DNA of 64,000 nucleotides from Colius striatus (taxonomy: Eukaryota; Chordata; Aves; Coliiformes; Coliidae). Position 1 is the stretch's first letter. Every line of letters starts with the position of its first letter. Where the stretch lies: positions 10,034,350 through 10,098,349 of the forward strand of contig NC_084773.1 of NCBI RefSeq assembly GCF_028858725.1, written 5' to 3'. The notes below the pieces were generated by a model. That model made no database searches. It saw only the letters and a program-made list of their open reading frames with translations, and was not told the DNA's origin. Shown here piece by piece: positions 29,453-39,669 of the stretch. A program made the position numbers and the translations under genes.

Positions 29453-29625
29453 CCCCGGGGCCTCCCCGGTGGGGGCCGCTGCTGTCTGTGCCCGGGCTCC
29501 CGAGCGGGGGGAGGCTGCTCTGTGCCCGGGCTCCCGAGCGGGGGGAGGCTGCTCTGTGCCCGGGCTCCCGCGCGGGGGGACGCTGCTCTCCGTCCCGGTT
29601 CCTGAGCGGGGGCCGCAGCCCCGGG
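29453..29625. repeat. 34-bp GC-rich minisatellite
   Basis: The unit containing 'tgtgcccgggctcccgagcg' starts at 29487, 29521 and 29555, exactly 34 bp apart, with degenerate copies on both sides. Each unit has a G6 run (gcggggggag). It lies just beyond the predicted H1-10 poly(A) site. Confidence 0.9.
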
Positions 29626-29659
29626 GCCGCTCCCGCCCGCTCCCCGCAGCCCAACCACA

Positions 29660-30371
29660 GGCGGACGTTTTGTAACAATTTATTTGAAACGACGATAAAT
29701 GAAAAAGAAAAAAAACAAACGAAAAACCCCCAACACCCCCCCCCCCCCCCCAAGAGAACCGAAACCGGCCCAAAACCGAGTAAAAAAACCCCTAAAGGCC
29801 ATTGAAAGCGCGGCCGGAGGCGGCGCGGGCCGGGCCGCCAGGGGGCGCGGTGCCGCCCGCCAGCGCCCGCCCCGTCAGAGCGCCGCGGCAGCCGATTGGC
29901 GGGCGCCGGCCCGTTGCCGTGGCGCCGGGCGCCCGCGAGCCAATAGGGGGCGCCGTGGCCGTTCGAACCGCGCGGGAGGGGCGGGGCCGCGGCGGCGCGA
30001 GCCGGCCCACGTGGCGCGCGGGCAGCGGGGGCGCCGCCGCAAAATGGCTGCCATGGAAACCGGGCGGGAAAGAGCCCTGCGAGCGCCGCGGGGCCGAGGG
30101 GAGGCGGGGGCAGGAGCCGGCTGCGCAGGGAGGGGCATGGCGACAACAAAAGGGCGCGACGGGGGGAAAGAAGCCGCGGGGGAAAGGGAAGGATGGAAAA
30201 AAAGGCGAAGGGGAAGGCTCGGGGGGGGGGGGGGGGGGGCAGCCGCAGCCCCGCTCACCGCGCACGGCGGCGGCTGCGGAGCCGAGTCAGCAACACAAAG
30301 ACAAAGCGGGTCCCCTGGGGTCCGTCCTGTGCCGCGGGGCTCCCAGTCTGGGGGCTCCCTGCGCCCCGCTC
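29660..30371 (-). terminator. H1-10: H1-10 3'UTR and poly(A) signal
   Basis: TTTATT at 29679-29684 is AATAAA on the - strand and would end the H1-10 mRNA near 29660, giving a 3'UTR of about 0.7 kb, close to what I recall for human. In mRNA sense the UTR holds a C19 run (from G at 30221-30239) and, further on, a G16 run (from C at 29736-29751). No histone stem-loop is seen after the stop, in keeping with H1-10 being a polyadenylated replication-independent linker histone. Confidence 0.7.
29835..30071 (+). promoter_or_regulatory. Cluster of CTCF-, NF-Y-, RFX-, E-box-, YY1- and E2F-like motifs
   Basis: Within 240 bp: CCGCCAGGGGGCGC (29835-29848) and CCAATAGGGGGCGC (29940-29953) fit the CTCF core in the same orientation. 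ATTGG (29895) and CCAAT (29940) are inverted NF-Y boxes. GTTGCCGTGGCGCC (29913) and GCTGCCATGGAAAC (30047-30060) resemble RFX X-boxes. CACGTG lies at about 30009, AAAATGGCTGCC (30041) is YY1-like, and GGCGGGAAA (about 30063) is E2F-like. The cluster sits inside the inferred H1-10 3'UTR, within its CpG island. Confidence 0.5.
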
Positions 30372-31016
30372 TCATGCCTTCCTGCTCTTGAGTGCCTTGG
30401 GCTTTGCCGACTTCTTCACCTTCTTGCCCCCGGGGGACGCGGCTCCCTTGGTGGCCTTCTTCGCTTTGCCCTTGTCCTTCTTGGCCGGCGCGCCGCCGGC
30501 TCCCTTCTTGTGCGATTTCTTCTCGGGCTTCTTGCTCTTGGCCGTCGGCTTCTTCTCCGCCCGCCGGGACGTGGAGGCCGTCGCCTTCTTGTGGGAGCTG
30601 CTGCCCGCGCCCCCGTCGCCGCCGCCTTCAAGCTTCTTCCTGTTGAGCTTGAAGGAGCCGTTGGCGCCGGTGCCCTTGACCTGGAGCAGCGTATCGTTCT
30701 GCACCAGCGCCTTGATGGAGTACTTCAGGTACGTCCTGCCGTTCTGCTGGTCGAACCAGGCCACCTTCTTGGCCTCGTTGTAGATCTTGGCCAGCGAGGA
30801 GCCATTGCGCTCGCCCAGCTTGCGGATCGTCTCCACTACGAGCTGGCTGTATTTGCCCGGCTGGTTCTTTTTCTTGTTGTTCTTTTTCTTCTTCGACGGC
30901 GACAGCGAAGAGCCGCCGCCTTTCGCCTTCTTAGCGGCCGCTTTCTTCTCCGGGGCGAGCGGCACCTCCTCCGCCTCGGTCAGGGGCAGGTCAGCTTCTT
31001 CCAGCTCCACCGACAT
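30372..31016 (-). CDS. H1-10: Linker histone H1.10 (H1x)
   Basis: A single-exon, 214-residue linker histone that binds nucleosomal linker DNA and compacts chromatin; this variant is replication independent. The N-terminus [17 protein letters not shown] matches the start of human H1x. The winged-helix globular domain spans roughly residues 50-125, with [20 protein letters not shown] and [20 protein letters not shown] nearly identical to human. The C-terminal tail is Lys/Ala/Ser rich and ends KALKSRKA. Length fits the human protein (about 213). The gene is intact and transcribed leftward, converging on the H2A gene. It lies in a large CpG island. Confidence 0.97.
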   Translation of the reverse strand: MSVELEEADLPLTEAEEVPLAPEKKAAAKKAKGGGSSLSPSKKKKNNKKKNQPGKYSQLVVETIRKLGERNGSSLAKIYNEAKKVAWFDQQNGRTYLKYSIKALVQNDTLLQVKGTGANGSFKLNRKKLEGGGDGGAGSSSHKKATASTSRRAEKKPTAKSKKPEKKSHKKGAGGAPAKKDKGKAKKATKGAASPGGKKVKKSAKPKALKSRKA

Positions 31017-31159
31017 GGTGGCGCGGCGGGGGCGCGGGCCGCGGCTCGGGGGCGCGCAGGGGCGGCGGCGGCGTGGCGGGGGCCCGGCGCGGCGCGCGGT
31101 GCTGTCTGACTCCGCTCCGCTCCCCGCCGCCGCCGCGCTCTGCCGGGGCGGGCACCGCC

Positions 31160-31180
31160 GCCGCCCCTTATATCAGCGCG
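31160..31180 (-). promoter_or_regulatory. H1-10: H1-10 TATA-like element
   Basis: The - strand reads gatataaggggcgg, with TATAA at 31172-31168 and a GC box directly downstream, about 150 bp before the start codon. This spacing would place the transcription start near 31140 and give a 5'UTR of about 120 nt. The call is from motif and position only. Confidence 0.5.
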
Positions 31181-33130
31181 GGGCGGACCACGTTGAGAAC
31201 AACAACAGCCTGGGCGGCCGCCAGCTCCAACTTGTGCTTCTTGGGGCCCTTTCGCGGGGCGCCCGCGCCGCGGCCGGGCCCCCCCGGGCCGCGCCGCCCG
31301 CCCCGTGCCCCGCGTCCCGCCGCCCCCCAGCTCGCCGCCGCCCCCGCGCCCCCCGCCGCGCGACGCCCGCCGCCCCCCGCCGCGATTTCGGGGGCGCGCC
31401 CGGCGCGGCGGCGGGAACGAGGAGGGGGGCACCCGGCGCGGCGGCGGCTGTAGCCCCTCGGCGGGCCACTCCCGCGTCGCCTCCGGCGTCGCCCGCCGCC
31501 CAAGAGGTGCCGCCGCGAGCAGGGGGAGGCGGCGGGGGCCGGGGGGCGGCGGCGGCGGCGCTGGCCCCGGGTTCTCCGCAGGGAACTAACACAGGCGACG
31601 CCCTCCCGCGGCCGCCGGCAGCAGCGCGGAGATGCCGCGCCGAGGCCGGGGGTCCCCGCCCCGGCGACCGGGGCCGCCCCCCCACCGCCCCCCACCCCGC
31701 AGCCTCCCGGACGGGGTCCCCGAGGGAGGAGCCCTGCGTGTCCGGTGTGCCCCCCCACTCCCGGCGGGCATCGCCCCGCAGCGGAGGATGCAGGCAGCGC
31801 GGCGGGCCCGGGTGGACCGGGGGGAAAGGGGGACGACGGGCGCGACTCCCGGCTTGGCACAGTGCGGAGGGGGTGTGAATCATTGCCGTGCCCCCCTGCC
31901 TCTTGAGCGCCGCCGGGATTGGGGATGGGGGGGGCGGAGCCTGGCCCCCCTCCAGGCCCTAGGTCTGCATGGGCTAGTGGGGGCACCAGCGGTGCCGTGA
32001 GCCCCCCAAATACCCCCCAGCCGCCCCGAAACCCCACAAGGGGTACGAGGCTTCCCGAGGAGTTGCGTGGTGTGGTGTGTGCACAGTGTCTGCCTTGCAA
32101 AGCTCCAGGTCCGGGCCTGCGGGAGCGTGCCCCGTGTCACACGGGGCAAACGTATGGGGTGTGCACACACGCACAGACGTGCACACACACGCACACGATC
32201 CCGCGCCCTGCCCACGCACAGCCCCGCCGCCTCCCTCCTCCCCCCATCCCCCGGCTCCGCTCCGCCATTTACCGCGCCCCCGCCGCCGGAGGGGACAAAC
32301 CTCCGCTGCCCTGCCGCGGGGGCGGTGGGGTCTCAGCGACCCTTGCCGGAGCCGATCCTGCCCGGCCGTGACCCCCCCTTCCCGCCAGCGTCCCGCAGTG
32401 GGGATCCCTGTCCCGCTACCCGCACCCCTCACGCGGAGAGACGCCCCCAATAGCAGCCGGGCGAGGCACCCCTGTGACGAATTGCGTCCGGCCTTTGGGA
32501 GCTGGGGGGAGGTGGGCTGGGTGTGCGGGGAGCGGGGTGTCCGCGGCTCTGGGACCCCCCAGCTGGGCCCCCTCGGCCCCGGGGCGGGCGGCGTCGCACC
32601 CAGCGCCCCGCCGGCACAGCTGCAGCTGGAGGGGCGGGGGGCGAGCGGGTGTGCAATGTATAAATAGGTGGGCACGTGTGGAAGACGGCAACATGTGTCT
32701 GCGTGTGTCAAGCTACCGGCGTAACCGCATGGAACCTGCCAGCCAAGCCGCCTGTGTGCTGTGGAGGCGGGGACTGTCGCGTGTGTGTGATATACAGGTA
32801 ACGCATGACAATTATGGGCTGTAATAGCTAAATGTACACTTAAAAGAAATGCGAGTGCATGCATGTCTGCAAACACTTCGCCGTGTGGTTCCTAAATAGT
32901 GGCGTAAACGTATATATATCTCGGTATTTCCTCGGGGGTGGGGAGGCTGGGCTGCACGATGCCCTCGGGCAGGGGTTGGTGTCAGTGCAGCGCACCACAG
33001 CCCGAGAGCAGCACACACAGGTGCGTAGAAGGAGATGAACAAAATACAGAGGGGAAACAAAATGCATAGGGGAGGCTCAGCATGTACGTGCTGCTCAGAG
33101 AGAGGGGTGTGGAATGGGAGCAAACAGCCC
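31181..33130. other. CpG-rich upstream region of H1-10, no gene supported
   Basis: The CpG island continues to about 32650, with long open frames on both strands that are products of GC richness. A short CA-rich patch at 32160-32200 (gtgcacacacacgcacac) and a TATAAATAG at 32659-32667 stand out. In human a divergent lncRNA (H1-10-AS1) starts near here; nothing in the sequence proves one in this bird. Confidence 0.5.
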
Positions 33131-33139
33131 CCCCAGCAC

Positions 33140-34228
33140 ATCCTGTCCCTGTGTGTGCATGTATGCTTACATAGACATGGTGAGTCTTGTTCCCATACTC
33201 TCCTGTTTGTATATAGACCTCTAAACAGAGCTGTTTACACATAAACACGTGCTTCTCTCCCAGCTGTGTAGATGCATGTATACATGTGGGCTGCTCTCAC
33301 ACAGTCACTGGTGCCACACATACAGTTCTATATGGGCATATGTGCATACATATTCATAAACAGGACTGCATCTCACACACTTCTATCTCAGCATGCATAT
33401 GTACATATATATACATAAATACATGGAGAATGTGGGCGCTTCACACACAGCTCTCTGTCACTATATATACCTATAGACATATACAGACATATGTAGAAGT
33501 GGAGGGGGTGAGAGAGGGAGTGTAGTGGTCAAACTCACACGCAGCCTCACATCTATGTATGCATGTATACTGATGGAAGCAAGAGCTCTCACACACACTC
33601 TCAACCTGTCTGTATGCACTTATGTATACACACACATACACACAGAGCATGTGGTATTTCACACACAGACACATGCTACCCCAATGTATAGAATTGCATA
33701 TATCTCTCTGTCCTCAGCTGTTCACACACAAATACACAGTACTATGTCTATATATATATATATGCATGAATACATAAAAACTGAGAGCAAGCTGTTCACA
33801 TTCTTGATATCTCTGTGTAGATACATGCAGAGCTCTTCTTTCATGCACACACATTGCCTACCATTCTCTCATCTCTCCCCACCCCATGCACATGTATGAT
33901 CTCTGGGGTACATAAATGTATGCACACACTCTGTATGGATATACACACATCTATGTATAGGTGTGTTTTCAGAGGGAGCTGTTCTCATGCACAAACTCAC
34001 TCCCCTCTCCCCATATACATACACACAGACACATGCATATATAGCTGTTCTCAAGCACATGTGGTTCTCACACTGCATATTTATGTATGCGTGTATACTC
34101 AGGGAGAGAGAGCTGGTCATACACACACATGATTGTTACACATAAATATATATATAGCCATGTACACATACATAGCTACACATACACAGAGCTGCTCACA
34201 TAAATCTATCAGTATATTAAAAATGTTC

Positions 34229-34261
<33 letters not shown>

Positions 34262-35062
34262 TACATGTCATGAAAAAGCTGACCTGTTCTCACTCTCACA
34301 CCTCTCTCAGGTATGTATCAATAGATACATACATACACAGAGAAAGAGTGAGATGCTCACACATAGAGGTCTCTGTCACTGTATATGTGTATATATGGTT
34401 ATATATATATACACACACTTAGACAGAGAAGGGAGGAGGCAGAGCTGTTCAAGCACAAACAACAGTCTCTCACCACACACACTCTCTCTCCCTCTCTCTC
34501 TCTCTCTCTGAGACACATGCTTCTTTCTCTCAGTGTGCACATATACAGAGAGAGAGAGAGAGAGCGAGAGAGAGCACTTTTCACACACACATGCTACTCC
34601 CTCTGTAGATTATTGCATATCTACCTCTCCACTGAGAAAGAGCGGTCACACCCAAATGCACACACAGTATATTCTCTCTGCAGACACACACATATATACA
34701 CACACACAGAGAAAGAGCTGTTCACACAATGTCTCTTACTGTATGTATACATTTAGACTTACATATATATGAATCAAAACAAGTGAGAGCAATTCATACA
34801 AACACAGTCCATCACCCTGGCCCCTGTAACACATATAATCTCTGAGATGCATAAATATATGATCTATATGTCAGTATGCTCTCTCTCTGTATGGCTATGC
34901 ATAAGTAGCACATACACACACATACACATATATATTTGGGGGGGGGAGAGAAGTAGCAGGTCTCTCTCCCCCACCCCCTCCTGGCATATATGCATATATA
35001 CATATATACTGAGCTGTTCAGAGAACTGTTCTCACATGCACAATGCTTCCTTGCTCTCTCTC

Positions 35063-35106
<44 letters not shown>

Positions 35107-35400
35107 GACTGTATGCACAAACATAATTACACACACACAGAGGCATATATACTTTGAGACCCTTGTTTGTACACATCCCCTCCCTTCTCTCTGTTTCTCT
35201 CTACATGCCCATACATACACATATATACATGGAGAGTGAGAATGAAACACACAACCCCCTCTACTCCCCCTCCAATATATACAGCTACAGTTGGAGAGCT
35301 GTTCATGCACAAATCCATTAGTCCTTTACCACACACTCCCCCCTACACAATGTGAGAGCCATTCACACACATTATTCACTCTGTGTCTCTGTGTGTGTCT
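33140..35400. repeat. Degenerate ~70-bp tandem array rich in CA, TA and GA
   Basis: About 2.2 kb of low-complexity sequence is built from a loose unit: a core like gagctgttcacacaca, then a ctctctgt patch, then a tgtatatatacata patch and an acacacagagagag patch. Core copies start near 33718, 33791, 33978, 34044, 34112, 34191, 34282, 34352, 34444, 34574, 34642, 34717 and 34789; most steps are 66-92 bp and the longer ones look like skipped units. Pure microsatellites are embedded: TA at 34229-34252 and 35067-35098, CT at about 34482-34509, GA at about 34546-34572. Open frames here are repeat artefacts. Confidence 0.8.
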
Positions 35401-36135
35401 GTGTTAGTGTGTGGTTGTGGTTGTTCTCTTTCTGAGCTCACACACAGATATCCCCACATCCAGCTCTAGGTTTAATTTATTTAAATGTTTATTTATGTGT
35501 GTCTATTTTCTTCCATTTTCTCTCCCTGCCTCCCTCCCTCCCCCACTCCTTCATCAAAGAATAAACTACACACACACACACAAGCACAGCGTGTACATGA
35601 CCCCTTTATAGCTGTAAGCATAGAAATAAGAGAAAAATATAAATTATATGTATAGAACACACAGAGGAATGTATAATTCTATAAATAAATAAATAAAGTG
35701 GGAGCACATCTGTGTGGACAGAGAGAAAGAGAAAAACCACAGACAGAAATACAAGCATGTAAGTATGAAATAATTATAAATGTCTGTGTATGATTGTGGG
35801 GTGATAAATAACACAGACACACATTTGAATGTGTATATATCTATCTCTAGCTGCTATTGAAATGGTTTAATATAAATACATTAAATATCTGAGGGTAGCC
35901 ATAGCTGTGTGTGAGAGCAAGGGGTTTCTTTTTTCCTCTGAATCTATCTGCATATGAAGAACTAAATCCTTCCTGTCGTGTCCCCTCAATATGCCTGCAG
36001 CCACAGCTACCTCTGCAGTGGAGGTCTGTAGCTCAGCTCACTTCTGCTCTCGGGGCCGTGGGGGTATGTGTCTGTGCATGTGTAACACAGCAACACACAC
36101 ACACACACACATCCACCGTGTTCACAGTTTGTGCT
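35400..36135. repeat. AT- and CA-rich low-complexity tail of the array
   Basis: AT-rich sequence with scattered acacac and a short AAAT microsatellite (about 35682-35697). It ends with a CA run at about 36091-36110. The ~70-bp unit is no longer clear here, and the sequence grades into unique DNA by about 36130. Confidence 0.6.
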
Positions 36136-37100
36136 CTGGGGTTTGCTCTGCTGCTCTCCAGCTGACAAAAGATGTGTCTTGGTAAATATGTGTACACGTT
36201 GCTGCTTGTGTGGCTCTGTTTGAACATGTAAACCACATGCAGATGTTTAGGTTAAAATATTTCTCTGTACTTATAGAATGCTGAGCTGATTTTTGTGCTG
36301 CTGTCACCCATTTCCCATGGAGCACCCCGGGGGGGTTGTGCACACCTGGGTGCAGGGCAGGCAGGGGGTGCAGGGGGGTTGGGGGGCCATCTGGGGCTCC
36401 CGGTGCGCAGGGCCGGGCTGGGCTGGCAGGAGGGCTCCTGCTGTGGGCTCAAGGCTGGCTGCAATGCAGGACACATCCAGCTCCAAAGCTCACTCTGATG
36501 CCAGTGCACCCCTGAGCACCACAGCTCGGCCTGTCCATGCTGCTTTCCCTGCGCACCAACAATGGCAGTCAGGCTGTAATTTCTTTGATTCTCCTCCCTG
36601 CCCCCTCCCGCTGCTACAGTCCCCATAGCCCCATCTGTGCTGTGGGGTTCCTCAGCCTTGTGTTTGTACCAGCATCACACAACACAGCTGCCTTCACTAA
36701 CAGCCCCAAGCCCTAGATCAGCTGCAGCCCCACACCTGGGGCCCTGATGCAAACTTAGCAGAGGGGAGGGGATTTACCCCAGGTGAGGGCTGGGATCACA
36801 CCAGTTCACACCTTCAGGGTATAAGTTGCTCCCTGTTACATGGTGTGGACTGAGGAACTAGTTCCTTCCACTTGCAGCAGCTCCAACCTTTGGGTCTTCC
36901 TCCTCCTCCTCCTCCTCCTCCTCCTCCTCCTGCTGGGCCAGGACCTGGGCAAAGAACAAAGCCAGTTCTGAGCTCAGCTGCCTCAGTGCATGGGCTGAAC
37001 AGCTCAGCCTCTTCCAGGAGAGTTCCTGTATGGTTTCACCCTTGCACACATCAGCATTGCACCTGCAGCTCATCAGCCAAAAAGGTCAGTAAATGTAAAG
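36136..37100. other. Unique interval with a (TCC)n microsatellite
   Basis: No gene recognised. A TCC microsatellite of about 11 units lies at 36898-36931. The rest is unique sequence of mixed GC content before the CR1 cluster. Confidence 0.6.
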
Positions 37101-37104
37101 TAAA

Positions 37105-38171
37105 ATGTGGATGTGGTTTTCCTGGACTTTAGCAGAGCCTTCAACCCAGTCTCCTACAGCATCCTCCCGGAGAACCTGCCTGCCCACAGCTTGGATGGAT
37201 GTACTGTGTTGGGTGAAAAACTGCCCGGGTGGCTGGGCCTAGAGAGTGGTGGGGAAGGGAGTTAAATCCGGTTAGAACCCACTCACCAGTGCTGTTCCTC
37301 GGGGCTCAGTGCTGGGGCCTGTTCTGTTTAATGTTTTATCAGTGATTTGGATGAGGGGATCGACTGCACCCTTGGTGAGTTCCCTGATACAGAACTGGGC
37401 AGGAGTGTAGCCCTGCTCGAGGGCAGGAAGGCTGTTCAGGGGGACCTGGACAGGCTGGATCAATAGGCTGAGGCCAGGCCCTGCACTGGCGTCACAACAA
37501 CTCCATGCAGTGCTGTGGGCTTGGGGAAGCCTGACTGTTGTCTGGCAGAAAAGGACTGGAGGGTGTTGGTTGACAGCAGCTGAACTTGAGCCAGCAGCAT
37601 GCCCAGGTGGCCAAGGGCATCCTGGCCTGTATCAGAAGCAGTGTGACCAGCAGGACCAGGGCAGTGATTGTCCCCCTGTGCTGGGCTCTGGTGAGGCTGC
37701 ACCTCGAGTGCTGTGTTCAGATTTCCGTCCCTCACTACAAGAAGAACACTGAGGGGCTGGACTGTGTCCAGAGACTGGCACCAGAGCTAGAGAAATGTCT
37801 GTAGCACAATTCTCCAGGCTAAAGAGCAGCTGAGGGAGATGGGAGAGTTCTGTCTGGAGAAGAGGAGGCTTTGACTAAACACAATCACTCTCTACGGCTC
37901 CCTGACAGGAGGCTGCAGTGAGGTGGGGCCAGTCTCTTCAGTAATGAATGATGTGACAAGAGGAAATGGCCTCGCCTTGGCCCAGGGGAGGTTTTGATTG
38001 GACATGCCCTGAGAGGGCTGTCAGCCCCTGTCCCAGGCTGCCTGGGGAGGTGGGGGAGTCCCCAGCCCTGGAGCCATTGCAAAGCCGTGGAGGGACATGG
38101 GGTAGTGGTGGGCTTAGCAGGGTGAGGGGAGGGGTTGGACTTGGTGACCTTAAAGGTCTTTTCCAACTGAA
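37105..38171 (+). mobile_element. CR1 LINE, 5'-truncated, + orientation
   Basis: The left end encodes a decayed CR1 reverse-transcriptase segment (DVVFLDFSRAFN near 37110), the family's YxDFxKAFD region. The remainder follows the CR1 ORF2 end and 3'UTR ('gtgacaagaggaaatggcc', 'ccttaaaggtcttttccaac'), ending in a 'atcatagaatcacagaat' tail. Reading frame is broken in several places, so it is a dead copy. It meets the next CR1 tail to tail at about 38171. Confidence 0.92.
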
Positions 38172-39080
38172 ATCATAGAATCACAGAATGGTAGGGGTTG
38201 GAAGGGACCTTTAGAGATCATCTAGTCCAACCCCTCTGCAGAAGCAGGTCCACCTAGATCAGATCACTTAGGAACGTGTCCAGGTGGGTCTTGAAGACCT
38301 GCAAGGAAGGAGCCTCCACACCCTCCTTGGGCAGCCTGTGCCAGGGCTTCCTCACCTCCACAGTCAAATAGTTTTTCCTTATGTTTAAATGGAACTTTTT
38401 GTGGTCCAGATTCTTGCCATTACCCCTTGTCCTCTTGCTAGCTACTATAGAAAAAAAGGGATGTCCCAACCTCCACCCTTTAGATATCTATAAATGTGAA
38501 TAAGATCTCCCCTCAGTCTCCTCTTCTCCAGACTAAACAGCCCCAGTTCCTGCAGCCTTTCCTTGTATGAAAGATGTTCCAGTCCCCTGATCATCTTGGT
38601 GGCCCTGTGCTGGACTCTCTCCAGCAGTTCCCTGTCCTTCTTGAGCTGAGGAGCCCAGAAATGGACACAGGACTCCAGTTGAGGCCTCACCAGGGCAGAG
38701 TAGAGGGGGAGAAGAACCTCCCTTGAACTGCTGCCCACACTCTTCTTGATGCATCCCAGGATGCCATTGGCCTTCTTGGCCACGAGGGCACATTGCTGGC
38801 TCATATTTAGCTTATTATCAACCAGGACTCCCAGGTCTCTCTCTGCAGAGCTGCTCTTCAGCAGTTCAACCCCCAGCCTGTTCTGGTGCATGGGGTTGTT
38901 CCTTCCCAGATGCAGGACTCTGCACTTGTCCTTGTTGAACCTCAGGAGGTTCCTCTCTGCCCAACTCTCAAGCCAGTCAAGATCCCGCTGAATGGCAGCA
39001 CAGCCTCTGGGGAATCAGCCAGTCCTCCCAGTTTGGTGCCAGCAGGTAACTTGCTGAGGGTACACTATCCTCTATGATTC
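38172..39080 (-). mobile_element. CR1 LINE, 5'-truncated, - orientation
   Basis: The 3' end is at the left ('tcatagaatcacagaatgg'), and the body runs right to about 39080. An open frame on the - strand (38891-38445, 148 codons) still encodes the C-terminal part of CR1 ORF2 ([20 protein letters not shown] and [14 protein letters not shown]). That frame survives well, so the copy is younger or less decayed than its + strand neighbour. No endonuclease or RT catalytic core is present. Confidence 0.93.
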
Positions 39081-39284
39081 TGTGAAAGCCATGAGACCTA
39101 ACTGGTGCTGGGAGAGATTGTGAGCAGAAGTTTTAAGCACACTTTTATTGCACAGGGAGAAGAGATCCAGGCTCTTCTCTGGGCCCAGGCTCCTTCACAG
39201 CCCAGTGGTGATGAGGGATGCTTGCAGGAACCAGTCCCCATGTGCCCCAGCCTCAGCTCCTGTGTAACAGCAGCTGTTACCTGT

Positions 39285-39668
39285 GCTAGGGCTCCCTCAC
39301 CTGAACAGTCAAATAGTTTTTCCTTATGTTTAAATGGAACTTTCTGTGTTCCAGCTTCATCCCATCACCCCTTGTCTTGTTACCAGCTACCATAGAAAAA
39401 AAGGGATGTCCCAACCTCCTGACACCCACCCTTTAGATATCTGTAAAAGTCAATAAGATCTCCCCTCAGTCTCCTCCAGACTAAACAGCCCCAAGCCCTG
39501 CAGCCTTTCCTCATGTGAAAGCTGTTCCAGTCCCCTGATCATCTTGGTGGCCCTGTGCTGGACTCTCTCCAGCAGTTCCCTGTACCTCTTGAGCTGAGGA
39601 GTCCAGAACTGGACACAGGACTCCAGATGAGGCCTCACCAGGGCAGAGTAGAGGGGGAGAAGAAACCC
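39285..39668 (-). mobile_element. CR1 LINE fragment lacking both ends
   Basis: The sequence matches the middle of the preceding CR1 (from 'gtcaaatagtttttccttatg' to 'gcagagtagagggggagaag') in the same orientation. It begins inside the element, without the about 170-bp terminal 3' section, and ends near 39668. A 248-bp open frame (39698-39450) encodes the same C-terminal ORF2 segment. Confidence 0.9.
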
Positions 39669-39669
39669 G

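Noticed and set aside
28914-30149. Long - strand open frame (411 codons) downstream of H1-10
   Set aside because: It crosses the poly(A) signal and the 34-bp minisatellite; its repeats mirror the DNA repeat and no protein family is visible.
29802-31109. Long + strand open frame (435 codons) across H1-10
   Set aside because: It is antisense to H1-10 in a very GC-rich CpG island where stop codons are rare. The translation is low complexity (Ala/Gly/Arg/Pro) and matches no family.
33500-35360. Many overlapping open frames rich in His, Thr, Tyr and Ile
   Set aside because: They are translations of CA/TA repeats in several frames and both strands.
33140-36110. Centromeric satellite or CRISPR-like array
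   Set aside because: Units are degenerate, contiguous and AT/CA rich, with no conserved direct repeats separated by unique spacers.
39050-39085. A further CR1 3' tail (ctctatgattctgtga) at the right end of the second CR1
   Set aside because: The words fit a + strand CR1 tail, but no CR1 body precedes them in that orientation; too short to call.
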